Positions 33,750 to 44,236 of a stretch of DNA of 64,000 nt are shown here, in pieces. The stretch comes from Tanypteryx hageni (Eukaryota > Arthropoda > Insecta > Odonata > Petaluridae). The stretch lies in NCBI GenBank assembly GCA_028673005.1, contig CM054112.1, positions 192,995,518 through 193,059,517 on the forward strand, written 5' to 3'. The position numbers were made by a program, and so were the translations under genes. The notes below the pieces were generated by a model. It did no database searches and had not been told where the DNA came from. It was given only the letters and a program-made list of their open reading frames with translations. Numbering within the stretch: position 1 is the stretch's first letter; every line of letters starts with the position of its first letter.

Positions 33750-34133
33750 GTGATATCCTGGTTTTACAAATTGCACTCAAAATTAAAACTGGTCAATCCA
33801 AGTCGAAGCGATAAAAACAAACAACCGAACAGAAGGGCAGAGCCAATTCTGATGGAAAAACGAAAAAGTGAGATTCTAATAAATACACCCCTTCATTCTC
33901 CTCCAGTATATAACTGCTACGAATTGAATGAAATGGCATCAGTTGCGTGCTTCACTCATATCCTGTGCCACCACAACAAAGTCTACTGCCAGTGCAGTAT
34001 CTGTTGGGAGCACGACGCGCAGTGTACTTACACCTATATCATGTCGTCTTTACCTTCACCATCTTCACCTCCGCTTTCACCATCGTATTCACCTTTATCC
34101 CCAGTGCCAGTGCATCATTTGCCAGTGTTGTGA
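33750..34133 (+). CDS. Unknown protein, Cys/His-rich then Pro/Ser-rich
   Basis: 127 codons. The centre carries ACFTHILCHHNKVYCQCSIC and WEHDAQC, enough Cys and His for a zinc site; the C-terminus is a Ser/Pro run (SSLPSPSSPPLSPSYSPLSP). I recognise no family. It is followed by a possible small intron (34150-34226) and the frame at 34227. An overlapping frame (33928 on) would be spliced in phase with 34227, so which of the two is translated is open. Confidence 0.4.
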   Translation: MISWFYKLHSKLKLVNPSRSDKNKQPNRRAEPILMEKRKSEILINTPLHSPPVYNCYELNEMASVACFTHILCHHNKVYCQCSICWEHDAQCTYTYIMSSLPSPSSPPLSPSYSPLSPVPVHHLPVL

Positions 34134-34226
34134 TGCTCAATCATCCACAGTGAGTTATTATTTTAATAATTCCACTGTTTAAATTACATTTTTCATCTAT
34201 TTACACTTTCCCTCCGATTTTTTCAG

Positions 34227-34586
34227 ATGGAATCTCTACAACGCAAACTGTCCATGTTAAGCGGGGAATCGGTGGTATTGTTCATAAAGCCTGAGGAGTT
34301 GCAAGAGGGGTATAATTACCCTATAACAATGTTGGAAAGGATGTTAACCAGATATGGTCCTGCTTTGGTTGCCCTTATCACAAAGCAGGGGGGAGGAATA
34401 TGGAAGAGGAAAGTCTTCCTTTCCAAACGTTACTCCACGGCTATCACCAAAGAGGAATTAAATTCATACAATACCCAAACTGATGTAAGATTAACATTAA
34501 TAAAGAAAGATCTATCTCATAAATTGACTTTTATTCCACTTCATCTCCCCGATTTAGATGATATAATGGGTGGCGTTATTGTATAA
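34227..34586 (+). CDS. Unknown 119-residue protein
   Basis: An intact frame beginning directly after a run of T ending TTTTTTCAG, so the ATG may also be the first codon of a second exon (donor CACA/GTGAGT at 34150). Central part IKPEELQEGYNYPITMLERM, then TRYGPALVALITKQ and RKVFLSKRYSTAITKEELNS, predicted beta-rich. I recall similarly worded small proteins recurring in arthropod mobile DNA, perhaps nucleic-acid binding, but cannot name a family. It lies 126 nt before the next frame on the same strand. Confidence 0.45.
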   Translation: MESLQRKLSMLSGESVVLFIKPEELQEGYNYPITMLERMLTRYGPALVALITKQGGGIWKRKVFLSKRYSTAITKEELNSYNTQTDVRLTLIKKDLSHKLTFIPLHLPDLDDIMGGVIV

Positions 34587-34712
34587 ATTGAGTTTCTCAA
34601 ATAGAAGTTTCATAAGACATTCAAATCTTCAACGAACCAAATCGTTCTAAAAAGGCACCCAGTTATAACATGAATCTGAAATCACTCGAAGACTGACGAT
34701 GCAGGTCGTTGT

Positions 34713-35027
34713 ATGGTGGACCCAGATACAATTGCAATGATACATAAAATTGGGGCAGCTATCCGACACTTTCATAAGGATTGGAGGTCTATGTCCATAA
34801 ATGAGTTGTACTATGTACCCTTTGAGTACATAGAATTACATCATCAAAATTATATACATATGGTATTGAGAAAATTCCCTCAAATACAAGAAATTGATAA
34901 TCGATTTTGTATGGAATTATATCAACCATGCTATAAACACGATTGTCGGAGGGGGTGGACTAAAGGCCTACCTCCTATTAGGAAAGGTTGTTATACATGT
35001 GTTAAAAAAGTCACTCGATGTATATGA
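34713..35027 (+). CDS. Unknown 104-residue protein with Cys-rich C-terminus
   Basis: An intact frame starting MVDPDTIAMIHKIGAAIRHF and ending in a Cys-rich tail (CMELYQPCYKHDC, then GCYTCVKKVTRC) that could bind metal. An AATAAA lies about 30 nt after the stop. The last 37 nt overlap, on the opposite strand, the end of the metalloproteinase frame, a convergent and very compact layout. No family recognised. Confidence 0.4.
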   Translation: MVDPDTIAMIHKIGAAIRHFHKDWRSMSINELYYVPFEYIELHHQNYIHMVLRKFPQIQEIDNRFCMELYQPCYKHDCRRGWTKGLPPIRKGCYTCVKKVTRCI

Positions 35028-35764
35028 AGAAAAATTATGATAAAATATTTCTGTAAATAAAACTTAATAATAGATTCTTCATTATTTGAATGAGATATCC
35101 CTAATGCATGACCAATTTCATGTAACAAAACCACAAATAAATTGGATTGTTCTTCGGAAGTTTTATTGTCTATATTTAAATACCATGATTCATCCTGATC
35201 AATATGAATTTTGATAGGTGTATTATTTTTGTTCGGATATTCCGAATGAGCTAATATACCCCCTTTACCATCTAAATGATGCGGGCAATATTTGTTTAAT
35301 TTTTGATATTTGTGAATACCCCGTTTATTAGAAATAAATATATCTGGATTCCAATTGCTATATTCAAATACGAGATTTGTATTCTGCTGCCACAGTTCAA
35401 ACGCAGCTTTAACTAGATCTAAAAGTTTTTGATTAGCTAAGGCGTAATACCATTTTAAATGTGCAGTTCCCCATTTACACCTGTGCATAGTAAAACTAAC
35501 TACATCATGAACCTTACATCTTGGTGTATTTACCATATTTAATGTCTTATTATTCAATTCTCCATCTACTTCCAAGTTATAATACTCTTGAAATAGCATA
35601 AGAGCATTTTTAAATGCTGTGGAATTTACTTGTGAAATTTGATCATCAGGTACATCTACGTATCCATATTTATGTAAATAATTAGTTACACGTTTTATTT
35701 GTGGAAGCTGTTGGAATAATATAAAAACAATAATAAAAAATAGCAAAAAGAATCCCTTAGCCAT
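34991..35764 (-). CDS. Matrix metalloproteinase (MMP), short form without hemopexin domain
   Basis: An uninterrupted 257-residue frame. It has a hydrophobic N-terminus (residues 4-18, signal peptide or anchor) and a peptidoglycan-binding-like propeptide (about 25-75, including VDGELNNKTLNMV). The cysteine switch is PRCKVHD (81-87, usual PRCGVPD). The catalytic domain has GKGGILAHSEYP (166-177) and IHIDQDESW (186-194) as structural metal and calcium sites, and the zinc motif HEIGHALGISH (215-225). The Met-turn expected about eight residues later is SIIKF instead of SIM.P, and no hemopexin repeats follow. MMPs cut extracellular matrix proteins. Host MMP genes of arthropods usually have introns and a hemopexin domain; short single-exon MMPs are known in large insect DNA viruses. 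Origin here is undecided: viral cargo, retrocopy or truncated host gene. Confidence 0.85.
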   Translation of the reverse strand: MAKGFFLLFFIIVFILFQQLPQIKRVTNYLHKYGYVDVPDDQISQVNSTAFKNALMLFQEYYNLEVDGELNNKTLNMVNTPRCKVHDVVSFTMHRCKWGTAHLKWYYALANQKLLDLVKAAFELWQQNTNLVFEYSNWNPDIFISNKRGIHKYQKLNKYCPHHLDGKGGILAHSEYPNKNNTPIKIHIDQDESWYLNIDNKTSEEQSNLFVVLLHEIGHALGISHSNNEESIIKFYLQKYFIIIFLHIHRVTFLTHV

Positions 35765-36054
35765 TATTTGACCGTAAATGTTTCCTCTACAACAGTATTT
35801 GTAATACTACGTTAGTTTGAAATGTGAATTTATATTTATTGGTGATTGCGTGAGGTACCCATTCAAATTTCGAAAGCTTCTCCCCATTTCATTTTCAAGT
35901 TTGGAATTTCACGATGCCCCCATGCAAAGGTGTTTACCCCATCTTCGCAAATGTTTCGATACATCGATTTAAATCTGACAATGTTGGAATCACCCCCAAA
36001 TGCATCACGATTGTCTCGTTTCGATACATTGATTGAAATATGACAACATCGAAA
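35765..36054. other. Upstream flank of the metalloproteinase frame
   Basis: AT-rich, with two similar cgatacat..at blocks (near 35957 and 36023). It would contain the promoter of the minus-strand metalloproteinase if that gene is expressed. No motif assigned. Confidence 0.3.
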
Positions 36055-36104
36055 GTCGCGTGATATGACGTCATCCAAGATGGCCACCGAAAGTCACGGG
36101 ATAT
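36055..36104. repeat. ATGACGTCAT/CCAAGATGG minisatellite, left part
   Basis: One unit with TATGACGTCATCCAAGATGG at 36064. A 35-base stretch here (36064-36098) is repeated exactly at about 40459-40493 on the other side of the LINE. This is therefore either its target duplication or a neighbouring unit. Confidence 0.75.
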
Positions 36105-36429
36105 TTTATTTATTTATTTATTTAAAAAACATTGCAATTTGGCCAGCCGGCCAGGTGGCAAGAAAAACATAATATATAATTCTAAAATTCCAATTTTACA
36201 AATAAAGTGCTCATAAATTATATTAGAAAAATTAAAAAATATTTAACAATATACAATTTCAAACTAATTACAATCAGTGCCTAGAGTGCGGATTTTCGTG
36301 GGTTCATGAAAGGCCTTCTTGGCTACCGTAGCGGTCACGGGGCCCACGAAGTCCCCACCATACTTCACCCTTCCAACTAATCCCCTACTTTTCCTGCACT
36401 TAGGCACAGTTACATGGATATTGATGTTA

Positions 36430-37944
36430 CTAATATTCCTCCTCACAGTTCGTCTTATTTTTACCATGCATATATGAACTATGTTTAAAATGTTTCGCGT
36501 CCTTAGGTAAGGGCTTGAAGAGCACTTCAGGTAACTTGTTCCACTCGCTGATTCCCCTGTTTAGAAACGAATACTTTGCTATATTTGTCTTCTGCGGCCT
36601 AAGTTTAATTTTAAATTCATGGCTATTTTTCCTTAAAAAATTCGGCACCTGCATTCTACTTCTTAAGTCTTCCCATGCTTCATTATTGCTGTATGCCTGG
36701 TACAGTCCCCCTAATCTGTTAATTTGTCTCCTATTTTCTAATGATTCCCAATCCAGAATTTTCAACATTTCTGTGATGCTGTCTTCCTTTTTAAACCTAC
36801 CTAGCACATATCTCGCAGCTTTCCTCTGGACTTTCTCTATTTTCCTTTTTTGACCTATCCCATGCGGATCCCATACATTCGTCGCGTATTCTAATATTGG
36901 TCTGACTATAGTTTTGTATGCCTTTTCCTTTGCAGCCCTACTACTTCCTTTAAGATTACGCATAACATAATGTAGGTTTTTGTATGCTTTTCGTATAATA
37001 CTGTCAATATGCCCATCCCATCCTAGATCTTTTGCTATGTGGACACCTAAATACTTGCAGCAATCATATTTTGGTACCATTTCGCCATGTAGGTTGTATC
37101 TGCGCTTACTTATTAGTCTTTTGTTCGAGAACGTAACGTGTTTGCTTTTGTTAATATTTACGCTCATTTTGTTTATCCTAATCCAAGCTTTTATCTTTTC
37201 GATATCATCTTATAAAATTTCCCGGTCTTCCTCACTTTTTATTTGCCTATATATAATACAATCATCCGCAAATAGACGAATCCTTCAATTAATGTTATTC
37301 GGAAGGTCGTTAACATAAATAAGAAATAGTAACGGACCTAAAACGCTTCCTTGGGGCACCCCTGATGTGATATTCACAAAATCTGACAAACTTGTACCTA
37401 TTCTAACCCTTTGAGCCCTACCAATAAGAAAATTTTTAACCCATGAGATCACTCTCTTATCTATGCTTAACTTACATAATTTAGCTAGAAGAATGTCATG
37501 AGAGACAGTATCAAATGCTTTTGCAAAATCTATTACAATCCCATCTACCTCTTTCCCTTTATCAATTGTGTCTGCAATATCCTGAACTAGTCCTAGTAAC
37601 TGAGTATCACAAGAGTAGCCTTTTCTAAACCCATGCTGATTTTTACATAGCCAATTATTTACTTCCCAAAAGTTGTGCAAGTAGTCAGCTATTATTTTTT
37701 CCATCAGCTTGCAAACTACTGATGTTAGACTAACAGGCCTGTAACTTTCAATGTTGATTTTGTTCCCTCCCTTATAAATAGGTATTACTATTGCCTTCTT
37801 CCAGTCCGTCGGTATACTATCGTTATTTAAAGTGACAGTAAATAATAATCGCAGATACAGTACTATTTCCCTAGAACCCAACTTTAATGCCTCTCCTGCA
37901 ATATCATCTGGTCCCCTAGATTTGCAATCTTTTAACCTTGCCAC
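36430..37944 (-). pseudogene. CR1-type LINE reverse transcriptase
   Basis: Frame 37944-37285: SRGPDDIAGEALKLGSREIV, IPIYKGGNKINIESYRPVSL, IVIDFAKAFDTVSHDILLAK, then SGVPQGSVLGPLLFLIYVND. The FADD catalytic pair (RLFADDCIIY, about 37250-37280) lies in a short frame gap. Frame 37167-36430 continues with CKYLGVHIAKDLGWDGHIDS and RPILEYATNVWDPHGIGQKR, the thumb region. At least one shift and one stop occur between the two. Confidence 0.92.
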
Positions 37945-38007
37945 TTTTTTTTAATTTCCGCATCCCAAATCTTAATGTGTTTTGGCTCTTGCGTCAATCC
38001 AGTGTAT

Positions 38008-39395
38008 TTATTTAACTCCGTTTCCGACACTATCCTTTGTAACCCTCTGCACTAAAGTCTCAACATTTTCAGTTTTCCTAAACACACTAGCATACCACCT
38101 ATTGAACTCATTTGCTTTCTCTTCATCTCCTACAATTATGTCACCATTTGCATTTTTTATCGTAGCTGATTTCTCAGTTTTCCCTACGTCTTCTGAGATA
38201 TTTATAGAATTCACTACCATTACTTTTATCTAAAATATTTATAAGATATTTTTCTTTCACCCTTCTTTTTTCTTTGTTCAAGTCTTTCGTTAATTTAACA
38301 TATTTACTAGAATATAAATATCCTAAATGTTTCATTTTATGCAATTTTCTTACTTTTCTTTTCAGCACTAATAGTTTTGTTATAATACTCAGGATCAGGA
38401 TTGTCCTTCAGAATCTTTACGCACACGTACTTCTGTAGCCCTAACAACAATAATTTCTTAAACGCTACCCACATTTCTTCTATGCTTCCCCCTTGACTTG
38501 CCCACTTTGGATAACTTTCCGTTAAATATTGTCGAAATCCAATTCTATCGCCTCTGCTATATTGCCATACCTTAGTTTTCTGCTTCTTCATTGGATTCGT
38601 AACAACCCAGTCCATTTCTAAATAAACAGCATCATGGTCACTAATACCTGCCATTGACTCCGAGCAAATAAGTGACTCATACGACCTTAAAAGAAAGACA
38701 TCCAGAATGTTACCCCTCCTGGTTGGCCGTCTTACCACCTGCGTGAATCCTTCATAGATAAGGCTGTTTGCCAATTCCTGAGCCCTCCTGCCCCCCGCTG
38801 ATGACCCATCCCACTTAACCGGAGGTAAGTTTAGGTCTCCTGCAATTAATATGTCCTGCATTAACGGATTTTCGATGAATAAGTTCGCTAACATTTCTAA
38901 CAAATAATAATCCTCTCCCGGTTTCCTATACGCTGCTATAATATCGATTTTCTTTTTTAAGAAAGGATTTCTTAACTTTATACACATTGCCTCGCAATCA
39001 TTTCTTACCCATTCAAGTGTGCATTCAAAGCAGTCTTGGACACAAATGAAAATCCCTCCTCCTCTAGATTTGCGATCTCTTCTATATACTGTGAAACCAG
39101 GTGGAATAATCTCATTGGAGTTTATATCGCTTTTTAACCATGATTCTGTCCCTATAACTACATCGGAATTGCAAGCATCAACTAACGTTAGAAACTCTTC
39201 CCTCTTGTTATATACACTTTGACATTTAACCTGAAGTACCCTCAAACCCTTACCTTTATTTGATTTCTCCATCAGCTCAACAGCACCACCACCGCTTTTG
39301 CAATTGGACTGCAAGCATCTAGGGTGACAACCACCACCTCTTTCGTGTTCTATTTCCCCTGCCTCTTCTTCGTCTTCCACTATACACATCTGCAT
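38008..39395 (-). pseudogene. CR1-type LINE apurinic endonuclease and linker
   Basis: Frame 39395-38337: LRVLQVKCQSVYNKREEFLT, VVIGTESWLKSDINSNEIIP, VYRRDRKSRGGGIFICVQD, DILIAGDLNLPPVKWDGSSA and ESMAGISDHDAVYLEMDWVV. These give the E, D, N and H catalytic positions of the APE-type nuclease. Frames to 38008 carry the linker before the reverse transcriptase (NEFNRWYASVFRKTENVET) and are shifted. Confidence 0.9.
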
Positions 39396-39662
39396 AATAA
39401 CATTGTCATTTATCTTCTTTTGATCAATGGTTGATAATGGCCCACCTCTTTTCCCCAGCTAGTTTCCCGCCCTCGCATGCCTCACTACATTCCTCAGCAA
39501 TCTCCCAAATTTTTTGCTGCCTTGTCTATTCAGATGCAGCCCATCAGGTCCTAAGTCATTCTCTCTCAACCAACAATTCGGGTCCACGAAACACAATTTT
39601 TGACTTTGACAAACCCAATCTATCCCTTCGTTGATTTAGTCCACTCGTCTTATAGCAACATC

Positions 39663-40346
39663 TTATCTTCTTATAATTCTACTCACTACTATTTTTGCAT
39701 TTCTAATTTTTTTCTTAGCCGATGTACACATGTCCCATACCAAACCCACCACGTGATCATCGGTCCTTGCACTTTTAATATCATTCGTTCCGACATGTAT
39801 TACCAAAACTTCTTCTTTACTATTGTCACTCCTGCCCAAAATTTTCTTTTCCATTTGCTCGATATTAATTCCGGGGAAACACTCCACCACATCACCCTGC
39901 CTTCTGCATTCTTCCCCTGCAAAACGAATCATGGAGTCTCCCAAGACACGAACACTTGGCTCCTTAGCACAGTTATCCTTCCTCACCTCTATTTTTTTCC
40001 TTCCTTTGACCTCCACCCATCCTTCACCACTTGGACCCTTCATCTTTTTACTCTTCAGTGCCGTATTCTCTTTCGTTAATACCTCTATCATCTCCTTAGC
40101 CCTCTGCAACTCCTGCTTCAGTCTCACTATTATCTTCTCATTCTCCTCTAAAGCAGAGCGATCCTCACTCTTCCTACACACAAAACACTTCCAATTGTCC
40201 TCCATGCACTCTTCTGAGCTGCTTCTCGAACATTTTATGTGGAACCATGTTCCACAAGTTGAGCATTGCACACCAATGCTAAGTTTTCTGTTGCACGCCT
40301 TGCACTTCGTCACCTCTGCTGCCCATTTACTTCCGTTCTTGGTCAT
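39663..40346 (-). CDS. CR1-type LINE ORF1: PHD finger plus SGNH esterase
   Basis: An uninterrupted 227-residue frame. N-terminus with a C4HC3-like zinc finger (CKACNRKLSIGVQCSTCGTW, HIKC, CFVC). Then a coiled coil (about 75-105, EENEKIIVRLKQELQRAKEM) and an SGNH/esterase-like part with LGDSMIRFAGEE (block I) and VIHVGTNDIKSA (block III). This combination is known for CR1-clade ORF1 proteins, where it is thought to help nucleic-acid or membrane interaction. The end near 39663 may be truncated. Confidence 0.85.
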   Translation of the reverse strand: MTKNGSKWAAEVTKCKACNRKLSIGVQCSTCGTWFHIKCSRSSSEECMEDNWKCFVCRKSEDRSALEENEKIIVRLKQELQRAKEMIEVLTKENTALKSKKMKGPSGEGWVEVKGRKKIEVRKDNCAKEPSVRVLGDSMIRFAGEECRRQGDVVECFPGINIEQMEKKILGRSDNSKEEVLVIHVGTNDIKSARTDDHVVGLVWDMCTSAKKKIRNAKIVVSRIIRR

Positions 40347-40454
40347 TACGACTCCCTCCTTACGATGCCCTCAAACACCCTTTCACCCGGAGCTACCTGG
40401 CACATGACCATTCCCTTCGGAGGCTAATGACCAAGTGAGTTATGTCTTATCTTG

Positions 40455-40615
40455 TCTTATGACGTCATCCAAGATGGCCACCGAAAGTCACGTGATATGA
40501 CGTCCTCCAAGATGACCAACAACCGGATATGACGTCATCTAAGATGGCCGACAACAGGATATGACGTCATCCAAGATGGCAGACAGGATATGACGTCATT
40601 CAAGATGGCGGCTGT
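40455..40615. repeat. ATGACGTCAT/CCAAGATGG minisatellite, right part
   Basis: Five units at about 40459, 40496, 40528, 40559 and 40589 (spacing 38, 32, 31, 30). Each has TATGACGTC(A/C)T followed by YAAGATG; the linkers differ. The palindrome is the CREB/ATF consensus and AAGATGG (CCATCTT) is the YY1 core; whether any protein binds is unknown. Confidence 0.85.
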
Positions 40616-40824
40616 GCCAAAACGAACAAAATCCCTTTACTGCTGCATTAAAGAGTCAGATGTGAATATGAAAGTCAGTATCTGATGGCCACAAACTAAA
40701 TTTGCCTTTTGCCTATATCTCTTGGCCCACAATGACAGTAGCACATTTGCTATGTTGTGGGAAAAAAATTACAGGGGAAAAATAAAATCGTAAATCAAAT
40801 GTGCGACAAAGTGTTAGCTTTTTA

Positions 40825-41440
40825 AAAGAAAATTGCAATGTATGAAAGTGAGCTTAAAGAAGATTACTTGATCAATTTCCCAACTGTATCTGAAATGCAG
40901 AAAGAATGTGATATCAAGACTTCCGTATATGAGACTATGACAGATTTTGTTGCACAATTTGTGGCTGAAATGGGAATAAGATTTCAGGACGTCAAGTCTA
41001 TATGAGGAGCTATAAGGCTGGTTGAAAACCTGTGACATATGATGTACGATGAAGTAAAACAGTTTGAATGTTTTGGATTCAGCCTAGTTTCTGTGATGAA
41101 TCAATTCATTGACCTAAAAAACAACTCTGAGATGAAGGCTAGTTTTTATATCCAAGACATGAAATATGCTGAATTTTAGAAAATTGTTTCTGAGAGGTAC
41201 TCAACTTTGAAAAACTGTGCTGTTTTCATTTTGTCCTTATTTTGTTCCACATATTTGTGTGAAGCGTCTTTCTCCAAGTTGAAATATATTAAGAACTTGT
41301 ACCGGTTTTGACTTACTGATATGTACATCGATAATATGTTGTGAATAGCTATTTCTGAACGACAGCCTGATCTGCAGAAGATTATTCAGAATACTTCTCT
41401 GTTCTACCAGTCACATAGATTTTTATCATGCCTGTATTAT
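40825..41440 (+). pseudogene. hAT transposase C-terminal remnant (ZBED5/FAM200-like)
   Basis: Plus-strand pieces: YESELKEDYLINFPTVSEMQ, then after stops ERYSTLKNCAVFILSLFCST and YLCEASFSKLKYIKNLYRF, then LTDMYIDNMLRIAISERQPD allowing one stop. These match the hAT dimerisation region (CE..FS.mk.iK.k.R.rLtdehl...l) of the ZBED5-like group. Stops at about 41003, 41178, 41309 and 41341 make it dead. Confidence 0.72.
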
Positions 41441-42029
41441 GTTGTAATGAATTAATGCTGTGGTGTGTTTTCACGAAACAATCTTGTACAAAGTGCTTGG
41501 GTTACAAAGGAGCTCATCAGAGTCACCATGAAAGTGAATGCTGGAGTGTGTGAAGACTAAACAAAGTGATTTGAAATGCTTGTAGAATGCAAGTACCTTT
41601 TACTAGTGTATAATAATATTAATACCAAAATGAATTTGATGTAAATATCCATTTCTTGGAAAATATGAGGTTTTGTTTTTATCATGGTGGGACCTGGTTT
41701 TTTTTGACAAAATGGATGGTAGAATGCAAGATGAAAAAGGTTAACAACCACTGATTTTGAAGGCTCATGAATAACCTGAAAACTTTTATTGGAATGCTTT
41801 ATGGTCTAGTTTTGAATGCTCCTTAATTTGGATTGTCCTTGGAGGGAATTTCCTTATTATTAGCAAAATGCATTGCAGCATGAATTGCTTCAAATCTTGC
41901 CTATGGTATTACATTAGCTATATACAGGCAACTCATTTCCAGACCAGTTGACCAATAATCTCTTATCATGGGTAAAACATGATATCCCATTTCAACATTC
42001 ATATCAAGGAATGGCCTGGCAGTAGGCAG
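41441..42029. other. Unassigned stretch
   Basis: No feature recognised; the last part may belong to the 5' UTR of the following RTE element. Confidence 0.35.
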
Positions 42030-43738
42030 CAGTGCTGTCAGTATGGTATAGAGCCGAAAACAAATGATGTTGGCTGGGTCTATATCCAATACAGCTGTAG
42101 GTGTGATCGGGACGATTTGAATGGCTACAGTACTGCGATGTGGAAAGCAATAGGGAAACTACCACATTACAATCCCTAGTAATGATTATATGATTGGGCA
42201 ATATGAGTTCTCTCGAGGTAAAACAATCCGGAGGTAAAATAGTCCCCCAATCAGATCTCTGGGTGGGGACTGCCTTGAAGAAAACATTTGTCGAAAGTAA
42301 TTTACGAATAGGCACATGGAACGTAAAAACTATGAGAAAAACAGGAAAGCTAGAGAACTTAAAAGAAGAAATAAAGTTGACATTATAGGACTGAGCGAAA
42401 CTAGATGGGAAGGAGAAGGACAGTTCGACTCGGAAGAGTTCACGGTAGTTTATTCTGAAAGAAATAGTGGGGAAAGGGGAGTAGCTCTGGTACTTAGGAA
42501 AGATATGATAAAAATCATGACAAATATAATAGCAACGAATGATATACTGATGGCAATAAAACTAAAAGCAGTCCCAGTGGGCATGCTGATAATCCAGGTA
42601 TACATGCCAATGTCAGCTCATGAAGATGAAAAAATCGAGATTTATGAGCAAATTAATGACATTTATGAAGATGATGGGAGAGGAAAGGTAAACTGTATAA
42701 TAATGGGAAATTGAAACAGCATAGTTGGAGAAGGACAGGAAGAAAATTTTGTCGGGCAATACAGACTTGGGAGGGGAAAAACTGGTAGAATTCTGCATCA
42801 ATAATGACCTTGTAGTGATTAATACATGGTTTAAAAACCATAAACGCAGGTTATACACATGGAAAAGCCCAGGAGATAGAATGAGATGCCAAAGAGATTA
42901 CATCCTAGTAAAACAAAGATTCAGGAACTGCATAAAGACCACCAAAGCATTACCCGGAGCAGACATTGATTCAGATCACAGCCTTCTAATACTTGACGTG
43001 AGTATAAAGCTCAAACAAATAAGAAAAACGAGAAGAGAAAGACAGACCTGGGACCTAGAAAAACTGAAAGAAAGGCAGGATGTAGTCAGCATGAGGTTGG
43101 AAGATAACCTAAGAAAGTTGGAAAACAAACCGAAGACCGTTGATATAGAATGGGATGAAATTAAAACCCGTATCAAGGATACCTTGGATAAAGAGATTGG
43201 AAAACAAGAGAAGAAAATCAGAAAACCATGGATCACTAAGGAAATGCTGGAGAAAATGGATGAGACGAAAATGGAAAAAACATTAGCAGTGAAGAAGGTA
43301 GAACCAACTATAGACGTATAAACAATGAGTTGAGAAGGGTAACAGATAAAGTTAGAGAAAATTGGATAAAAGAAAAATGTGATGAAATACAACAAATGGA
43401 GAAGTTAGGATGGTACGATATGATGTACGCTAGGGTACTGGAATTATAAGATAAGAAGAAGTCTAATGGAATTAGTGGTAAAGTAATTATGAATATGGAT
43501 GGGAAGATAGTCACAAAAACAAAGGATGTAGCACAGGTATGGGAAGAATACATTAAGGAACTATACAGCAAGCAGGTAGGATCAGCAATAATAGAACTGG
43601 AAGATGAGGAAAACATTGAAGAAGACAACTTAGGAGCAAGTATTATGGAGAGCGAAGTAGAAAAAGCGATAGTGGAACTAAAGAAAGGGAAAGCCACAGG
43701 CAGCGATGGAATAACAGCTGAGGTACTTAATGTGTTGG
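42030..43738 (+). mobile_element. RTE-type LINE, 5' half
   Basis: Starts with a 5' UTR reading tagtaatgattatatgattg just before the coding part. It contains the endonuclease and the linker up to the start of the reverse transcriptase, then stops abruptly at a junction with a Tc1 remnant at 43738/43739. Confidence 0.82.
42194..43738 (+). pseudogene. RTE-type LINE endonuclease and linker
   Basis: LRIGTWNVKTMRKTGKLENL, then one shift, DIIGLSETRWEGEGQFDSEE (catalytic E), IIQVYMPMSAHEDEKIEIYE, CIIMGN with a stop where GDFN would stand, RLYTWKSPGDRMRCQRDYIL and PGADIDSDHSLLILDVSIKL (catalytic SDH). The linker continues to KGKATGSDGITAEVLN, the motif that opens the reverse transcriptase. The asparagine/aspartate motif is damaged and frames shift at least three times. 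Confidence 0.85.
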
Positions 43739-44236
43739 TATCAGAAGGACCCTGAGGTGAACCCCATCGATCATTTCTGGGACTTGATAGGGAGGCGCAT
43801 CCATAGTCATGCTGCCATTCCAGCGACATTATACAACCTTAGGTTGACACTAACTGAAAGCATGTACCGGAAGATGGAGGCAGTAATTACAGCCAGAGGA
43901 GGAAATTCGCGACACTGACTGCGTTAAATTCACAACTTTGGATTTTTTTGTCATGACATTCAGACTTATCAATCATTTCATAAGTTTTGTGAATAATTTT
44001 TTAATTGTTGTTAATCACTGATTTGAATAAAAATTGAACCAATGTTCGTTTTTTATATTCTTCCTAAACAATTATTTCAAAACGAGTGAAACGTCATATT
44101 TGTCTATGTCAGGCTTACAAAAAGTGTTTATTTTCAGTTCCTTGTAGTAACATAGAAATTGTAACTATTTTTAGCATAAACATTTATAATAATTTAATTT
44201 TTTTTAAGGTGTTCCGGTTTTTTTGCCGGTCAGTAT
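43739..44236 (+). mobile_element. Tc1-type transposon, 3' end
   Basis: Starts inside the transposase: PEVNPIDHFWDLIGRRIHSH (the DxNPIEn.W third-catalytic region with D changed to E) and ITARGGNSRH at the end. Then an untranslated part and an end reading aggtgttccggtttttttgc, probably the right inverted repeat. The left two-thirds of the element are missing. Confidence 0.8.

Larger units (their letters stand above)
36105..40454 (-). mobile_element. CR1-type LINE, near full length (4.35 kb)
   Basis: A minus-strand non-LTR retrotransposon with ORF1 (PHD-like finger, coiled coil, esterase), endonuclease and reverse transcriptase. It ends in an AAAT repeat tail (36105-36125). It sits inside a minisatellite, duplicated exactly on both sides. 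ORF2 is broken into several frames, so it is inactive, but the divergence looks modest. Confidence 0.92.

Noticed and set aside
39431..40407. Plus-strand frames of 159-194 codons across the CR1 LINE
   Set aside because: Antisense shadows of LINE ORF1, whose PHD and esterase motifs lie on the minus strand.
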